Assembly (NCBI GenBank): GCA_017562135.1
Contig: QEYB01000766.1
Location: 186,001 to 250,000, forward strand
Length of the DNA: 64,000 nucleotides
Source of the DNA: Dipylidium caninum
Taxonomy: Eukaryota; Platyhelminthes; Cestoda; Cyclophyllidea; Dipylidiidae
Reading direction: 5' to 3'
Shown piece by piece: positions 35,955 through 48,581 of this stretch; position 1 is the stretch's first letter, and each line of letters opens with the position of its first letter. The translations under genes were made by a program, and so were the position numbers. The notes under the pieces are model-generated. The model was given only the letters and a program-made list of their open reading frames with translations, was not told where the DNA came from and ran no database searches.

Positions 35955-38900
35955 TTCTGATTTGACTTGAAGGTAGGTAGTCGACGAGGAGTTTTGAGCG
36001 ATACTGTGCCCATTCGGTCTTTGATGCACGCAAATGGCAAAACTTTTTTCCTTCTATTATCCTCAGTGTGAGAAAATTGGCCGTTCATAGTTTTGTATTG
36101 ATGACATCCAAATTTTTTATAAGTATTTTGGAATGGCAGAGTGTATATAGAAGGTTCTATTGGCACACGCTAATAAAATCGACATAGCATTGCTTGCTTT
36201 AATTTAGACGGACTGTTCTTTGTCCCCTGCATTATAAATGACACCTTTATTTTACGTATTTGGCTTAAAGACAGCCCTTTCCTCCTATCTTGAATAAGAT
36301 TTCTTCAGTAAAGGCTCATAATCTACAATCTTTGCTTAGTTATGGTCCGTAAAGAGAGGAATTTTAAAGGGGATTCTTAAGTGCTGCTACAGTTACAGCA
36401 AAATTGTCACTTTTAAATTTAACATAATTTTCGTTCTGTTATATAATTATGAGTAGTCATTATTTCACTACAACGCTCACTTTGCCAACAATCTTTATAT
36501 TCTCTCGAGACCAAGATTTTTATGAATCCAGGTACACTTTCCCGTCTTCGATAATAATATATCGGGCGAGATACATCTCCGAAGTAGAGCGCTTATTTTC
36601 ACTTATACCCGTACAATCAATTCACACTTAAACCGCTCCGAGCAAAAAAATACCGTTTTCATTCCTTTTATTCAAAATCATAAAATGAACATATATGTCC
36701 AATCTTTCCAATTTTATGCACAGGAATCAACTAGATGGGAATGTTTCAAACAGGACTCATGATTTTTGCAGTATGCATCAGATCTCTCTCATGAAGTTTA
36801 ATAAAATTCAGGCTTCTAAAGTAATTGTAAAAGTTTCTCTTAGTTGGTCATAAGCGGTTGCCTTACATTATTTCAAAAAATTGAATAATAACTTGACACC
36901 GCTTCTTTGGGAGACAATGAGATAATACGATAACGTGGGTATAGCAAGCTCTGTCAGTGTGTTGTGGATTCCTTCAGAGGTGTGTTGCCATACGCAGAGG
37001 TTTGTCGGTACCACTTGCCAGCCCAATGCCTCCCAGAACTACCGATGAAGAGGGCGGATTTCGAACTGCCACAACCTCGTCAATCTTCGTTAATTTAACA
37101 AAAAGCCTCCAAATTACACTGTCACAAATGTTGCACTTCGATTAATATTTTAAATGTAATGACGTAGTAAAGAGATGGAAACCCGAAGCGAATTTGCCTC
37201 AGGAAGGAGGAATGAAGTAACCCAAAGGCGAAAAAAAGGATAGCCCGGTCAGCAAAGCATTAAGAAAGCCTCAGAGACTCCTGCTAATATGCGAGAGCGA
37301 TGAGGTTACAAATCTCTTAGGAGTTCGACTGTCCTTTGCATAAAGTGGACACCAAAGCTCCGAGGAGAAAAGTGTCCATTAGAACCGCGAGAATCCAATG
37401 TTATGCCATCCAGTTTCATTTATTCTTCAAATTATACTCTTACCAAACACACATTAACCGTTATCTACTACTCACCTCACTAATTTTAATAATAATTATA
37501 TGAATGAGGATAGCAACCCGATTTGGTGGTTATCAGAAAAATGAGTTAAGTCTAAGGTTAGCACATTCCATTCTCACATTGTGAGAATTCACATTCCAAG
37601 AACTTTCGTAACTCATGGAACGCTACAAATTATAGTGGAAAGTGGAGGTGTCTGCTTCGAAATTTGGAGAAATGAAAAGACGTTCTCACAGGCGACGCAG
37701 AATGGTGTGTGTGTGCATTCTGCTTCACCACTTCCACAAACTTCCTCTCTTTTCGACGCAGCCTCTGGCGCGGATGGAAACCACTAAGTATGCGGGTGTG
37801 TTTATGCGACAAAACAATTCCACTCCAAAATTGGAGCATCCGTCATTTCCGACGGGAAAAAACGCGGACTCCGCCATCTACAATTCCTGGAGCAAATCGA
37901 GGATGGTGGGTTCGATTCGCAGGAGGCAGCGATGGAAGCACCCGAGGCAATTAACTTTCAAGTTTCAAACACCCCCGCTTTGCCAGTTAATTAGGGTAGC
38001 GGATCATTTACCTCGTTGCGGAACAGGCGAAATAGTCTTTTAGGGAAATAAAACCAAAGCCGAAAGGGGAATGGGCGGGTGGCTCGAACAAAGTGCACTG
38101 CAAGAAAAATATCAGGTCTACCGAAAAGCTCTTTTCTCCGCTAATAAAACACGTTTTGACACGTGGCACTTGCTTGCGTGACGCATTTTCGGCTCTCTTC
38201 TGTTATCGCTTAATTGTCACATTTACTGACATGGCGAACTGCCCAATTCATAATTTAGTCTTGGGTGTGGAGCGATGGCGTTAGCCATGGCCGCTGATAA
38301 GGTTCATTTAGGTCTCTCTAATTTATACAAGTCTCAAAAGGGAAGAAATGATACAGAAGCACGCAGAAGGCACGGGTTCTCAGAGAACACGCAGAACATG
38401 GGTGGAAAAATTTGAAATATGCTCTTTACACCTTTCTGATAAGCCACGTTCTAGGCGACCAGCTGTGATCGACGTGGAATTTGTGGAAACTACGTTGGAG
38501 GCAGATTCTTTTCTGGTAACGTGGGAGATCGCAGAAAGGCCTAATTCAGCTCAGCAAATGACTTCGGACCATCGAGGAGGAGAGGATTGGCTTGGAAATA
38601 TTCAAGACGGGTGCCAGGTGAATTAACTCGGGAGGCATTGGACGATCGAGTCGTCATATGCACAGCTCTGCCTGCTCTTGAACCGGATGATAACTGGGGA
38701 TGAAAAGTGGTCGTAATGAAAGTGGCACATTGTGAACCCGGAGAACCCGATCCTTCCACCTCAAAAACAAATTTTACTCTGCTGAGACGTTCGAGGGTCA
38801 AAACCGCACGAAAAGCTCAACTCGGGGAAGCAGTGTCATCAAGCGGATTACTGAAGGAAATCAGCCCACGAAAAGAGGCCGGCGATGTTGACGAAGAAGG

Positions 38901-41900
38901 ACATCATCGCCTTGGGGACTCGTCGAGGGACTGCAGAAATGGGCTGGGAAGTTTTATCCAAGCAGCCATTTTCACCGAAGTTAGCACCCACCCTTCCACT
39001 GTCAGTCGTTTTGTCTTTGCAGAGTTTTCGGAGGGTAAGGAAAATTAAACAATAAAGGTTATCCAAACTACTGGCGATCCAACTTTCCCCGTCAAAAGAT
39101 GAAATCTTTTTCAGAATGGGCAAAACAAGTTGCTCTCCACACTTGCAAGAATTCATAAATGATAAGGGCAATTATGTTATTAAGTAAAGTTTATTGACAA
39201 TATAAAAAAATTGTATTTTGTTTAATCCAGTAAAAATTCAGAACTTTGTGGCTTGACGACTAAGCAACGAGTCTACTGATGCGAGCCTCGGAATTCCTTT
39301 AGGGGGCAGAGGGGAGCCCCGGCGGCACTGGGCCGAGGGCCACGAAGAGGCCGGGAAATGAAGCGAGACTGCGGGTGGGAGTGAGGAGGAAGCAGGTAAG
39401 TCGCCAGCTTGGACAGAGACGACTCTGCCATGGACGGGAATATAACCGCCCCGGTGATGTCGCCTTCCATTCCTCTCCCCATCGCCTGCCGTCCGCGCAC
39501 CCGGGGTGCCCATGAGGCGACAGCGTTGGCTTTCTGTGACAGCATTTACTCGTGGAGTCAGCAATCGCAGTTGCCGTCTACTCGGTTCAAAGTCACAATA
39601 ACACTTCTGGGTATATTTGGCGGCGAAATAACCAACAATTGCTTTTTGTCACACGCAAAAATTTGGACGAGGCAGAGAGTAACTGTCAAACCTTTGTTAG
39701 CAGGGAAAAGGCGATAACCTTAAGGCGAGTAAAATGCTCTGTTAACGAGGCTTTTTAGGCTGGAACAAATGATTTCTCTGTTGACAATCGAGGCCTCTCA
39801 ACTGGATGACGTTGCTCGACTGTACGAAGACTAGCGGCGGCGAAAGGACTTCAAGTGGCGAAAATACCAACTTTGGGGTGCTGTGAGGCCGACCTTTGGA
39901 CCTGAAGGTCTCCCCACTTTCGGTTGAGTCTTGTTGCGCGTTCCCTCGCATCGCCTCGATGCAACCGAACTTCCACGTCCAAGTAAATGGAAGAGTCGAC
40001 ATTATTTAGGTCTTCAGGACTGACCTTATCCCCCTCAACCACTGGCACTCACCACTTAACACAGGAAAGTGCTGGGAGGCAAGAAGAAGGAGGATTTACT
40101 TCCCTCAATAGAGCTCCAAAATCATTGATCTGAGGGCTTCAGGCCAGCGGAGTTGAAGAACCGAATGTTTCCGTGTGTCCTTGTCTGCAATTACCCGCGT
40201 GGAAAACTTTAACCAGATAAAAACGATCTTCGCGCTTCCACTCTCGGGTTTACGGACCACTTGTGGCCCCCTTCGGTCATGCACGTGCTTTTTCTCCTTT
40301 TCCGCCGAAGTCCACACAAGCCAGTGGCTATTAATTTTCATTAGGCCACTAGAGCAGGTCAGCAGGGGACCTGCAAGCAGCCGGGACGACGACAGGGACT
40401 GTCTGGCCAAGTCGTCTGCCTTGTGGCTCGCGTCCCCACGGGAGGACCGAAATCCGCTTGACGGGCATTCACCTCAAACCCGACGCGAGTGTCTCATTTA
40501 AAGCCTCCAGGGCAAATGAAATTTACCGGAAATGGAAGACACTTTGTCGTGAATACCGTTACTTATTCTTAAAACTATTGAAAAATTCAGCAGAAGGTCT
40601 GAAGTTGCCGATGATGCATAAAAGCAGACTCTCCTTCAAGCCGTGGTTAAAGAGCAGGAGAAATCACTCAAGGGAATAAGCGTAAAGGAGCGAGAATAGA
40701 AAAGGTGACACTTCTGACGTCTTCGTCTCGCTTCAGCCTCCTCGACTGCGCGAGAGGCAGCTTCTTGTGGGCGAGCAGAAAAGGAGGCATGGGAAAAAGG
40801 GTAGTGAATTAACTCATTTCTGGTAAATTGTGTCCTAACAGGGATTGTGGAGTGCCTCGCAAAACACGAAAATGATCGAGAGGAAGAGTTTTTCCGTAAT
40901 AAAAGCACGCAGCGAATGGCAAATTGAAAAAGTGAACTGACCTGAAGAAATGAGATCATTCCCTGATGGTCCGCTGATGGTAATTTCTGACGCCTCCTTG
41001 GCGCAAGTGGCATTCCAAATCGCCTCGAGGTCGATCACTGCCTCGGAACATCTTGACGCTGAATTCACCACCTTCAGCAGACGCAAGATGCCGTCACAGC
41101 AACACCTGCGTCTCTCCGCTGGCCGCAGGGATGAGGCGGATTTTAGCTGCCAGTGCTAAAAGAATGCGACACCGAAAAGGGCATTTAAGACACGACAGTA
41201 TGCCAATGTGGTCGAGGTGAAGTGAAGGGAGGGGACAAATTCTCCGCCCACGCGATTCGCCAGTTGAGAGGACTCCAACCACCAAGTTATCCTCCTCTCC
41301 CCGGGCCAGAAGTCCTGCCACCTGCGTCTGCGGCACCGCGAGCGAGCTGGTCCCAGGGAGGGCCGGCAACTCAGAGCAGCCGGCCAAGAGTGCGGGCCGC
41401 TTTAGGCTGAGTGCTTTGCCTGGACGGCAGTGCCGCAGTGCTTGGCTTGCGAGGAGGGCGCCTTCACCGGTGAAGAGGTCTCGTAGGGTAACATGGACTG
41501 GTCTAAGAAACCACTTCCGCGTAGACAAAGTGACAAGGTATTCCATGGGATTACTAGTGGACCATTAAAGTGGCTTCTATTGGGACATAAATTGGAGGAA
41601 AATTAGAGACGTGAAAGTTTTGTATAGGGATATACCTAAGTTAAGGCTGAGTTTTTGAAGCGCAAAAATGGATTCCCAAAATATTTTCAAAGATAAGAAA
41701 TATTGTCTCTGGGAGCTGAGAAGATGAAAAGTAAAAAGGGCATCAGACGGAAGAAGGCAAGAGGGAATCAGAGAAAGGAGGCGGTGGAGAAGATTCAGCG
41801 TCTCAGGAGGAGGAAGACGGCACCCACGAAACTAATTTATGCCGCCGACGATTGTGGTGCTGGCGATCATAGGCGGGACAGTCGTGTGTTGAGGAAAGGC

Positions 41901-42250
41901 GCAGGCAGATGAAAGACGTAAAAGAAACCATTCAGTGCTTCTTCTCTCTTCCTCGCCCTCCCCGCCCTCCGCCTCTCCCCCTGCGTCGAATGGATTTGAG
42001 GCAAGCGGGAAAAGTGTCGCAGAGCAGCATAAATTAGTGGCCACAGTTTGTGCATGTTGGAGATGCAATGCGAGAGAAAGTTGTATGCTGCTTGACTGAA
42101 GGCACAAGATCGCAGAGGCGAAGCAATAAGGCCGAGGAAGAAAGCACCCATTCGAAGGTGAAGAAGGAGACTTCCGGCCGAATCCTCTTTAAATCAGGCG
42201 AAATGAGTGCTGTCGATCCTTCTTTTCCACCGTGAAAGGTCAAAGAAAAG
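35955..42250. other. 6.3-kb spacer between the inverted arms
   Basis: The spacer is unique sequence as far as visible. Its left part (about 36,000-37,600) is noticeably AT-richer than the flanks. A mariner-type transposase relic lies at about 38,348-38,785. Near the right end, 41,724-41,860 is purine-rich and reads Lys/Arg-rich peptide. I find no intact gene. Confidence 0.6.
38348..38785 (+). pseudogene. Mariner-type transposase relic, truncated and frameshifted
   Basis: Successive segments match the order of motifs in Tc1/mariner transposases but lie in different frames. First comes a helix-turn-helix region with WVEKFEICSLHLSDKPRSRRP, like W..KF..G...L.D..RSGRP. Then comes a VPGELTREALDDRVVICTAL stretch (from about 38,620), like VPHELT....RV.IC.SL. 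Then ITGDEKW (38,690-38,710), which holds the first catalytic aspartate. Then PGEPDPSTSKTN (38,737-38,772), like the PG.P.....KPN segment. At least three frame changes and an in-frame stop separate them, and the C-terminal catalytic half is missing. Terminal inverted repeats were not found. It is an old, inactive copy. Confidence 0.8.
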
Positions 42251-44250
42251 CGGACAAAAGAGGAGTTGTTCATCCCCCACTTCCACCTTCAACCCCTCCC
42301 CCACACTTGAGCCCTAACAAGAAGGATTGTGAGCAGGCAACTTTCTTTACCACCTCTCCCTCCCCATGCAGTAGGCCGGCGTTGGGTTGAGGACAATCCC
42401 AGTGCAGGGGATGAGTTTGGTCGCGTGCACTGTGGGGGATGAGGTGTTGGCCCCACCTACCGGCTTGGGGTTTGGGGCACATGAAGGCCGCCACGGAGAG
42501 TCAGTAGTTCATTGCGCAAGAGGGGAGTGGTGGAGCAGTGTAACCGCAACTAAGTTTGTACTCATGCGACCATTTTTAAACGAGATGCAGTCAGCATTTT
42601 AGTCCTTCGTCCCTCCTTCTCTCTCTCTCTCCCCCCTCTTTCCCCCATCCCTTCCTCCCTCCCTCCTCCCTCCCTCCCTCCCTCCTCCCATCATTCTTGC
42701 TTTCCTTCCTTCCTTCCTTCCTGCCTTCCTTCCTTCCTTCCTGCCTTCCTTCTTTCCTTACTTCCTGCCTTCCTGCGAATGAAGCCTTTACAATTGCAAT
42801 CGTCCGAGCGCGCGTCAAGTGGCCCAACATGCGATATGAAACAATTTGTGACGTAAAGTGTGTGACTACTTTGAGCGAATATTTTGTGGGGGCAAATTAC
42901 GCCCATGTCTTCCTCTCGATTCGCCCGCCCTCGTGTGGGCAGCGCTTCGGTCTGCCACATCCAGCCATGTTCGTGGCGATGGTGTAATGCCAAAAACGTG
43001 TCGTAATAAGGAAGTGGGAGTAGAATGCAGGGGAAAGAGCAAAGTGGATGCGCCTTGTGTGGAAGGACGACACGTCGCCAGTCGGTGTCTTCAAGCGCCA
43101 AAGTGGGGCAAGGCGCGTGCTCCAAGCTTCGTGAATTGTGGTGTGGGGAAAAGTGGCAGTGCTGCGAGGGCGTCGGTGAGGGCGATGGAACTACATAGAC
43201 GCGAGTTAGGCCGCGAGGTGCGGTGTGGATTGGCCATTGCAGTCCTGCCTGAAGGCGTACTGAGTTGAAATGAAGGGGAGAGGCTTCGTCATGCATATAT
43301 GCGTGCATGCAGGCCCGATGGATTTGCAAGTTCCCAAGCCCTGAGCTCACTCACTGGAGGTGCGGTTCGAGTGAGGAAGCTAAGTGAGTGGGCGCAGTTG
43401 TATTTCCCCATCCATCCCCTCTTCCTCCTCCTCCTCCTCCTCCTCCTCTTCCTTCTTTTTCCTTTTCTTAGCCTTCTCATCTTCTTCTTACCCCTTCTCT
43501 ATTTCCACTTCCACTTCCGCTTCTGGTTCTGGTTCTGCTTCAGCTTCCGTTTCTGCTTCTTCCTCGTTACCGTCACCAACAGTCGACTTCTTCTTCTCAC
43601 CAAAGTCGTCGATGCCTGCTGTGGCCACTGGTTCCACCAAACTGCCATGAGCACAGCTCGCAGCTTGAAGAATGCCAGCATTACTGGCAATGCTGGTGTT
43701 CACCCCGATTGCTTGCTCGAAGTTTGTGCTAGAGTGAGAGTGATGGTGGGGGTCATGGTGGGGGTGATTGAGTGAATGAGTGAATGCCTGATCAATGAAT
43801 GCGTCATTGAGTGATTGACTGGTTGAATGACTGATAGAGCGAGTGAGTGAGCGGTTGAGTGATTGAGTGAGTGATTGAGAATTGCATCCACCTCTGGGCG
43901 ATCGTGTAGGGGAGAGGGACGATGAGGAGTGACACAGGACGTGGATAATCTGCTCTGTTGCACATAACATGAGTGCTAGTATTTCTTTGATGTGTGGAGC
44001 GAGTAGAGAGGAGGGTCCGCCTCGATTTTTTGTTTGAATAGACTCAAGGTGCTTCGATGAGGAGAGCTAATATTCAGCAGGACCGAGTGATCCTTCAGGA
44101 GCGGTCACTGCGAGAGTGGTGAAAAGCAGGCAATGGGCAATTGGAGGGGTGTCATGTCTGCGTGAAATGCGAGACGAGGAACAGGAAAGCAGAGAAACCT
44201 CGTTTTCATCAGTCGATTACATTGACGTGATTTGTATGGAAGAAATTGTT
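42251..44250 (-). repeat. Right arm of the 2-kb inverted repeat
   Basis: This 2,000-bp arm is the reverse complement of 33,942-35,954 with scattered substitutions and length changes at microsatellites. Examples outside the repeats include the interval around 43,185-43,260, where several bases differ from the left arm. A CTC/CTT-rich tract at about 43,415-43,560 is longer here than in the left arm, while the CTCA array is shorter. ORFs on the minus strand (for example 43,350-42,691) are the mirror images of those in the left arm. Confidence 0.95.
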
Positions 44251-44816
44251 TTAACTGTTCCATAATTAGCATTCCGTATATATATTTCATTTGATTAATT
44301 TTGGGTTACAGATGTAGGTTAGCAATGTGGCAAAGAATATGACAAATTTTACATGTTAGAAAGACCACATGAGTTAAGTCAATTAAATGCCCACGCTAAT
44401 GCATCTTTCGTACAATTCTAATTGCCATTTTATCTTGCAATCTTTCGTATAGGAGCTCTGACTCTCTATTCCTATATCTTAACTAAGGTTGTTTTTTAAC
44501 ATCTAAGTTTGCTGTGGTATTTAATCGTCTTTTTGGTAATTGATAGATGTGGTTGAGTTATACTCAAATTGTTAAAAATTGCTATAAACGCAGTGGATAT
44601 CAACGTGTTTTTCAAGCGTTTGATAACGCCCAAAGTTGCAAATAATGTTGTGCTTTTCATTTTTTATTTTGTATGCTCCGTGTGCGCTTAAATTTTTATA
44701 TTATTATTTGTTATGCTGTGAACCAAATGTGTTGTTTGGTTTGTGTTTAAATTGTCGTACGCTACTACTGCCCATTCAACACCAAGTCTGTGATTCTTTG
44801 CCACGTGTTTTTGGTG
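44251..44816 (+). other. 5' flank of SND1
   Basis: An AT-rich stretch immediately right of the inverted repeat. A CACGTG E-box at 44,802-44,807 lies 10 bp before the SND1 start codon. No TATA box at usual spacing is clear. No other feature seen. Confidence 0.5.
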
Positions 44817-47800
44817 ATGGCTGCACCTACCCTCCACTGTGGCTTCGGGAAGCTTGTGAGTTTTGAGCCCCTTTCATGCTTCTTAATTAGTCTTTGTCAT
44901 CACTCTCGGGCACCATGAAAATATCATTGGTGCCGAAAAAAAAATTGGCAAGTAGGAGTATTCTACTGTCAGACCGCATCAGTTGATAACTGGACCTAGT
45001 GTTTGTTCTGCGCATGCTTGGGTGTTTTTTCATGCGAGTAATTGTGTTGTCTGTTTATCTAGCTTGTCTAGTACTTGGTGCCTTACATCCGGGTTCTCCT
45101 TGAAGTGTTTTATATGCGGCTTCGCCCATGTTAGGAAAGAGCGGATTAATTGTTATTAAACCTATAAGTATTACTTGATCTCTGTAAATATGTTGAGTAA
45201 CAAACGATTGAGTCAAAATCTTCAGTCTTCAAGGGCCCTTGTTGGAAATGTCTCTTTTTTACTACATTTCATTGCAGGTTCTCTCAGGAGATACTATTGT
45301 CATTCGAGATCGTGCCCAGGATGGACCACCTTCCTCACGTACTCTAGTTCTATCGAACATCACTTGCCCAAAGGTGGCAAAAAAACCGAGTCCGTCTGCT
45401 GAACCCTCAAAGGATGAACCCTTTGGATGGGTGGCACGTGAATACGTGCGCACGAGGGTGGTGGGTAAAGAGGTTTGCTATACTATTGACAACGAGTTCG
45501 CTCCTGGGCGCATTTACGGTTGTGTATTTCTGGGCAAGGATGCTGGTGCTCAAAATCTTGTTCACCTCCTTGTGAGCGAGGGTTTAGCGCGGGTACGCCG
45601 CAACGTGAGCCGAGTGGCGATCGAGAAAAGCGCAACATTACAAACTCTTATTGGATTAGAAGAAAAGGCTAAAGCCGAACATAAAGGCGTATGGTCCAAA
45701 TCCACGGCCGGTTCTCCGCGAAACATTTGCTGGAGCATTCCAGATCTCCACGTCTTTTTTGAAAATCATGGACGTAAGCCGCTACATGGTATTGTGGAAT
45801 TTGTTCGCGATGCCAGTACGATGCATGTTTTATTGATGCCAATCGATGGGGACGGAGTCCCCACTTACTATAGCGTCATAGTACTCCTGTCCGGAATCAA
45901 AACACCTGGTTCGAAGCTTGTTGAAGATTCTCGTGTACCCGATCCATTCTTTTTGGATGCACAATTCTTTGTTGAGACACGCCTTCTTCAACGTGATGTT
46001 ACAGTCATTCTTGAGGCTGTTAACTCCAATCACTTTGTTGGTAGTGTTCTTCACCCCAATGGTAACATCGCCGTTTTCTTGCTACGTGAAGGCCTGGCGC
46101 AATGTTTGGAATGGAATCTTGCCGTTGTTAGTCAACAGGCTGGTAGTGCTGATGTCTATCGCGCTGCAGAACAGATGGCGAAACAAAAACGTTTAAGAAT
46201 CTGGGAAAATTATTGTCCTGCCGATGAAGTTGTGGAGAATGCGAAATTTATTCCATGTATGAAAATGGAGTATATGGGTACGGTGGTAGAGGTAGGTAAT
46301 GGGGACAGTGCCCAAGTACGCTGCGAAGATGGTGTGGTACGGAAATTTTTCCTCTCAAGCGTGCGTCCACCTCGTGGATCCCAGGAAATGGAAAAGTATA
46401 GTCAAACGGGTCCCCACCCTCTCTACCAGGTCCCTTTTCTGTATGAAGCTCGCGAGTTCCTACGAAAACGTCTGGTCGGAAAGCATGTGAAAGTATATAT
46501 TGACTACATACAACCAAGACCAGTGGGAAGCTCACTTGATGAACGTGTGTACGCCACAATCCTGGTGGGTGATAGCAACATCGCCGAGGCTTTGTTGTAT
46601 CGTGGTCTTGGTTCAGCTCTTCGTTACCGCAATGTCACTGATTCACGATCTCGCGCTTATGATGCTCTACTGGCAGCAGAAGCCTCAGCACAAAGAAAGG
46701 GTGTTGGTATTTTCGATCCTAAGGGCGCCACCGTACATCGGCTTGCAGTACTTGGAGGTGGATACTTTTATTGCTTTCATGTGTGAATTAATTTAGGTGA
46801 TGTTGCGAAATCGCGACAATTTCTCTCTTCTCTCCAACGGATTGGCATTGTTGATGTTCTTGTTGAATTCGTCGTCTCTGCATCCCGTTTGCGGGTAGAG
46901 ATTTACCGAGAAAATCTTCTTTGCACTGTCCTGGCTTCTAGTATAATTTCGCCTCGACCTTCAAGGTAAGTCAATTCTATATCAGTATATTGACCGTTTG
47001 CATTCTTTGGGAGCTTTGTTGAGTAACTTAACCATTGTCACTGATGGCTTATGTACTTACTCGGGTTTATTTTCTGATAATAATTTCCCTATGTTCAAGA
47101 GTAGATTTAGTTTTCTTGCCCCTTCATTCATTTGCCATTCGCCATTGTACAAATATGTATGCTATATTATTGAGATTTTTCTTACTTAGGAAATTACCTA
47201 ATCAGATTGAGGAAATTGGTGATCCATTCGGCGATGAGGCTCGTGAATATGTTCGTGACTTGGTAATGCAACGTGAAGTCAAATTTGAAGTCGACGGAAT
47301 GGACCGTCTTGGAAATCTTATTGGTTGGATTACACTGCCGTCGGAGATCAAAGTCCCTGCGTGTAGCAAGAGAGGCAAAAAAGGATTGCCCTTTTATAGC
47401 AAGTAAAAATCTCAGTGTTATCTTAGTCGCTCATGGCTATGCCACCGTTAATCAGGCACCTAATGCCCAACGGTCTAGCTACCACGCCTCGTTACTGAAA
47501 GCCGAATCATTCGCCCAGGAGCATAATCTTGGACTATGGTCTTTGGAAGAATTTCGTGCCTCTTTGAATGCCAGTGTTGTCGAAAGTGCGGATGCAGAGA
47601 ATTCTAATGGTTTATTATCTGTTGACGATCTTCAGAAAGCGCTTCCTCAGGCTGAAACTGTCAAAAAGTTGACTTCAGATCGATTTGTGAGTTTACTGCA
47701 AAGTCGCAACTTTAAATTTTAACTTATCATAAGTGATTTATATTCCTTTCCAGCAATCTGCCAGCCTGGCCAATGTGTCCACAATAAGTAATCCGACTGC

Positions 47801-48581
47801 AGGGAACAACGGTCTCAGATTCTTCATTCAGTGGACTAGCAAGAAGCGTTTAATAGATAGCATCAATGAAGAATTAAATTCATCTAACTTTCTGTCTCTG
47901 ATGCCCTCGATGAATTTCCAGCCTAAAAAGGGCCTCATTTGTGCTGCCCAATTTTCTGATGACAATCTCTGGTACAGAGCGCGTATTCTCCGTGTCAACA
48001 AGCATTTGGTAACCGTTCTCTTTATCGACTTTGGCAATGAGGAGACCGTCGATACGAGTGTTGGTGGCCCCCCAAGATTAGCAGCCTTACCGAAGAAGAT
48101 TGCAAGTCATGAACCTCTGGCAACCGAGTATCGTCTAGGTTATGTTCAGCTTCCTCCGGATCCTGATGATCGTGGCGTCGCATTAGAATACTTCATACAA
48201 TTTATGAGAGCGCCAAAGGTAAGCTTAACACGATTCCACATGATTATAATCGGCCTTGTTAAATGGTTTTTCCCTATTAAGATTCGCGTGAGCCCCGTCG
48301 AAGGCACTCCGACACCTTGTGGAAAGGGCGACAATCGACCCGTTCCCAGTGCAATTGTGTACGTTAATTCGAAGAAGCCAGCTGGACCCTCTAGTTCAAC
48401 CGAACCCATACCAGCATTTGTGGATGTGGGAGAAGAATTATTGAGTGATGGTTTTGTTTGCATGGAGAATGTCCGTATGCCGCCTGATATCTGCGTTCGC
48501 TACTCAGAGACGCAGACATTGGCAATGCGTGCTCACAAGAATATCTGGCGGTACGGCGATTTTCGAGAAGACGACGCCTAA
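44817..48581 (+). CDS. SND1: Staphylococcal nuclease domain-containing protein 1 (Tudor-SN)
   Basis: Exons: 44817-44855, 45278-46757, 46797-46965, 47190-47362, 47400-47686, 47754-48218, 48282-48581; 970 aa, close to the 910 aa of human SND1. Phases join at every junction, and introns are 422, 39, 224, 37, 67 and 63 bp. SND1 is a multifunctional RNA-binding protein of cytoplasm and nucleus, linked to RISC, decay of edited dsRNA, splicing and transcription co-activation. SN-like domains lie at about 14-155, 170-325, 335-495 and 507-660, the Tudor domain at about 770-830, and the split fifth SN domain ends in NIWRYGDFREDDA. Landmarks include VLSGDTIVIRD, LHPNGNIAVFLLREGLAQC and YEAREFLRKRLVGK. 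The start was chosen because MAAPTLHCGFGKL joins in phase to VLSGD, like GIVKMVLSG in man, with donor CTT|GTGAGT. In the Tudor aromatic cage two tyrosines appear as phenylalanine (FIDFGN). Confidence 0.95.

Noticed and set aside
37905..37925. GGTTCGATTC resembling a tRNA B box
   Set aside because: No A box at the right distance and no cloverleaf arms could be drawn.
33942..44250. Reading the inverted arms as terminal repeats of one giant transposon
   Set aside because: No intact transposase between them, no target-site duplication at the outer borders, and the mariner relic is far older-looking than the arms.
45190..45240. Alternative first exon of SND1 with a 37-bp intron (45,241-45,277)
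   Set aside because: It is also in phase, but its donor GTTGGA is poor and the peptide before VLSGD does not resemble the G..K segment of orthologues. The exon at 44,817-44,855 fits both the donor and the protein.
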